Shown one piece after another: positions 12,031 to 12,134 of a stretch of 12,134 nt of DNA; position 1 is the stretch's first letter, and every line of letters begins with the position of its first letter. This DNA comes from an uncultured Clostridia bacterium (lineage in GTDB: Bacteria; Bacillota; Clostridia; Oscillospirales; Ruminococcaceae), in the NCBI GenBank assembly GCA_947624425.1, contig CANQKG010000023.1, positions 1 through 12,134 of the forward strand, written 5' to 3'. The translations under genes and the position numbers were made by a program. Below the pieces are notes generated by a model. The model did no database searches, had not been told where the DNA came from, and saw nothing but the letters and a program-made list of their open reading frames with translations.

Positions 12031-12134
12031 GTATTTTTCAAAGAGCGGTCATCCCAGCTTCTGCGATGTCAATTGATATGACCCATTTGCTTTCAGAAAA
12101 GAAATTCCCTGTATGGTATCGTCTTTTAGGGCGC

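Larger units (their letters stand above)
11525..12134. other. Gene-free block upstream of dnaA
   Basis: No convincing coding sequence is present. It contains the dnaA ribosome binding site and leader hairpins (11525-11614), the two repeat modules (11647-11835), the inverted repeat (11861-11910), the minus-strand promoter (12002-12030), and about 100 bases at the right edge (12031-12134) in which I see nothing definite. The rpmH gene expected divergently from dnaA in many Firmicutes is not within the window. Confidence 0.75.

Noticed and set aside
12031..12134. rpmH promoter or start on the plus strand
   Set aside because: Searched for TTGACA/TATAAT pairs with 16-18 nt spacing and a ribosome binding site; only poor matches were found and no ribosomal protein L34 coding sequence is visible.

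Overview
The window is a chromosomal replication-origin region from a fairly GC-rich Firmicute, most likely class Clostridia (Oscillospiraceae/Ruminococcaceae-like). This rests on the order dnaA - dnaN - S4-domain protein - recF - DUF370/remB, strong AGGAGG ribosome binding sites throughout, and many short palindromic interspersed repeats. The family placement is an inference; no rRNA or other taxonomic marker is present. All eleven protein genes lie on the minus strand, so they point away from the origin and are co-oriented with a leftward fork.

Right to left: 11525-12134 is a gene-free block. It holds a good minus-strand sigma-A-type promoter (12002-12030), a composite repeat (11647-11835), and hairpins just ahead of dnaA. 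dnaA (10178-11524) is followed by an AT-rich intergenic region (9889-10177) that I read as oriC: DnaA-box-like sites, an AT-rich unwinding stretch, a GAT trinucleotide run, and a perfect 15-bp inverted repeat around the AT-rich core. Then comes a tightly packed series: dnaN, an RlbA/YaaA-like S4 protein, recF, remB-like DUF370, prmA and a YjjU-like patatin phospholipase. Joins are 1-25 nt overlaps, or 11 nt before recF, which suggests one operon with translational coupling. gyrB and gyrA, the usual downstream neighbours, are absent.

4797-5408 is a repeat-rich gap. It has three tandem ~90-bp units, a degenerate fourth copy, and an opposite-facing copy that supplies the stop codon of the patatin gene. 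To its left a second four-gene operon (4796 down to 229) encodes a Gld-type ABC system: ATPase, ABC-2 permease, GldG-like auxiliary protein and a DUF4340 membrane-anchored protein. It ends in a UUCG-loop terminator (192-217). Another composite repeat occupies the left edge (2-172).

The most notable non-coding signals are (i) a two-hairpin repeat family whose stems covary between copies, (ii) a second ~105-bp structured module paired with that repeat at both ends of the window, and (iii) the inverted-repeat architecture of the putative origin.
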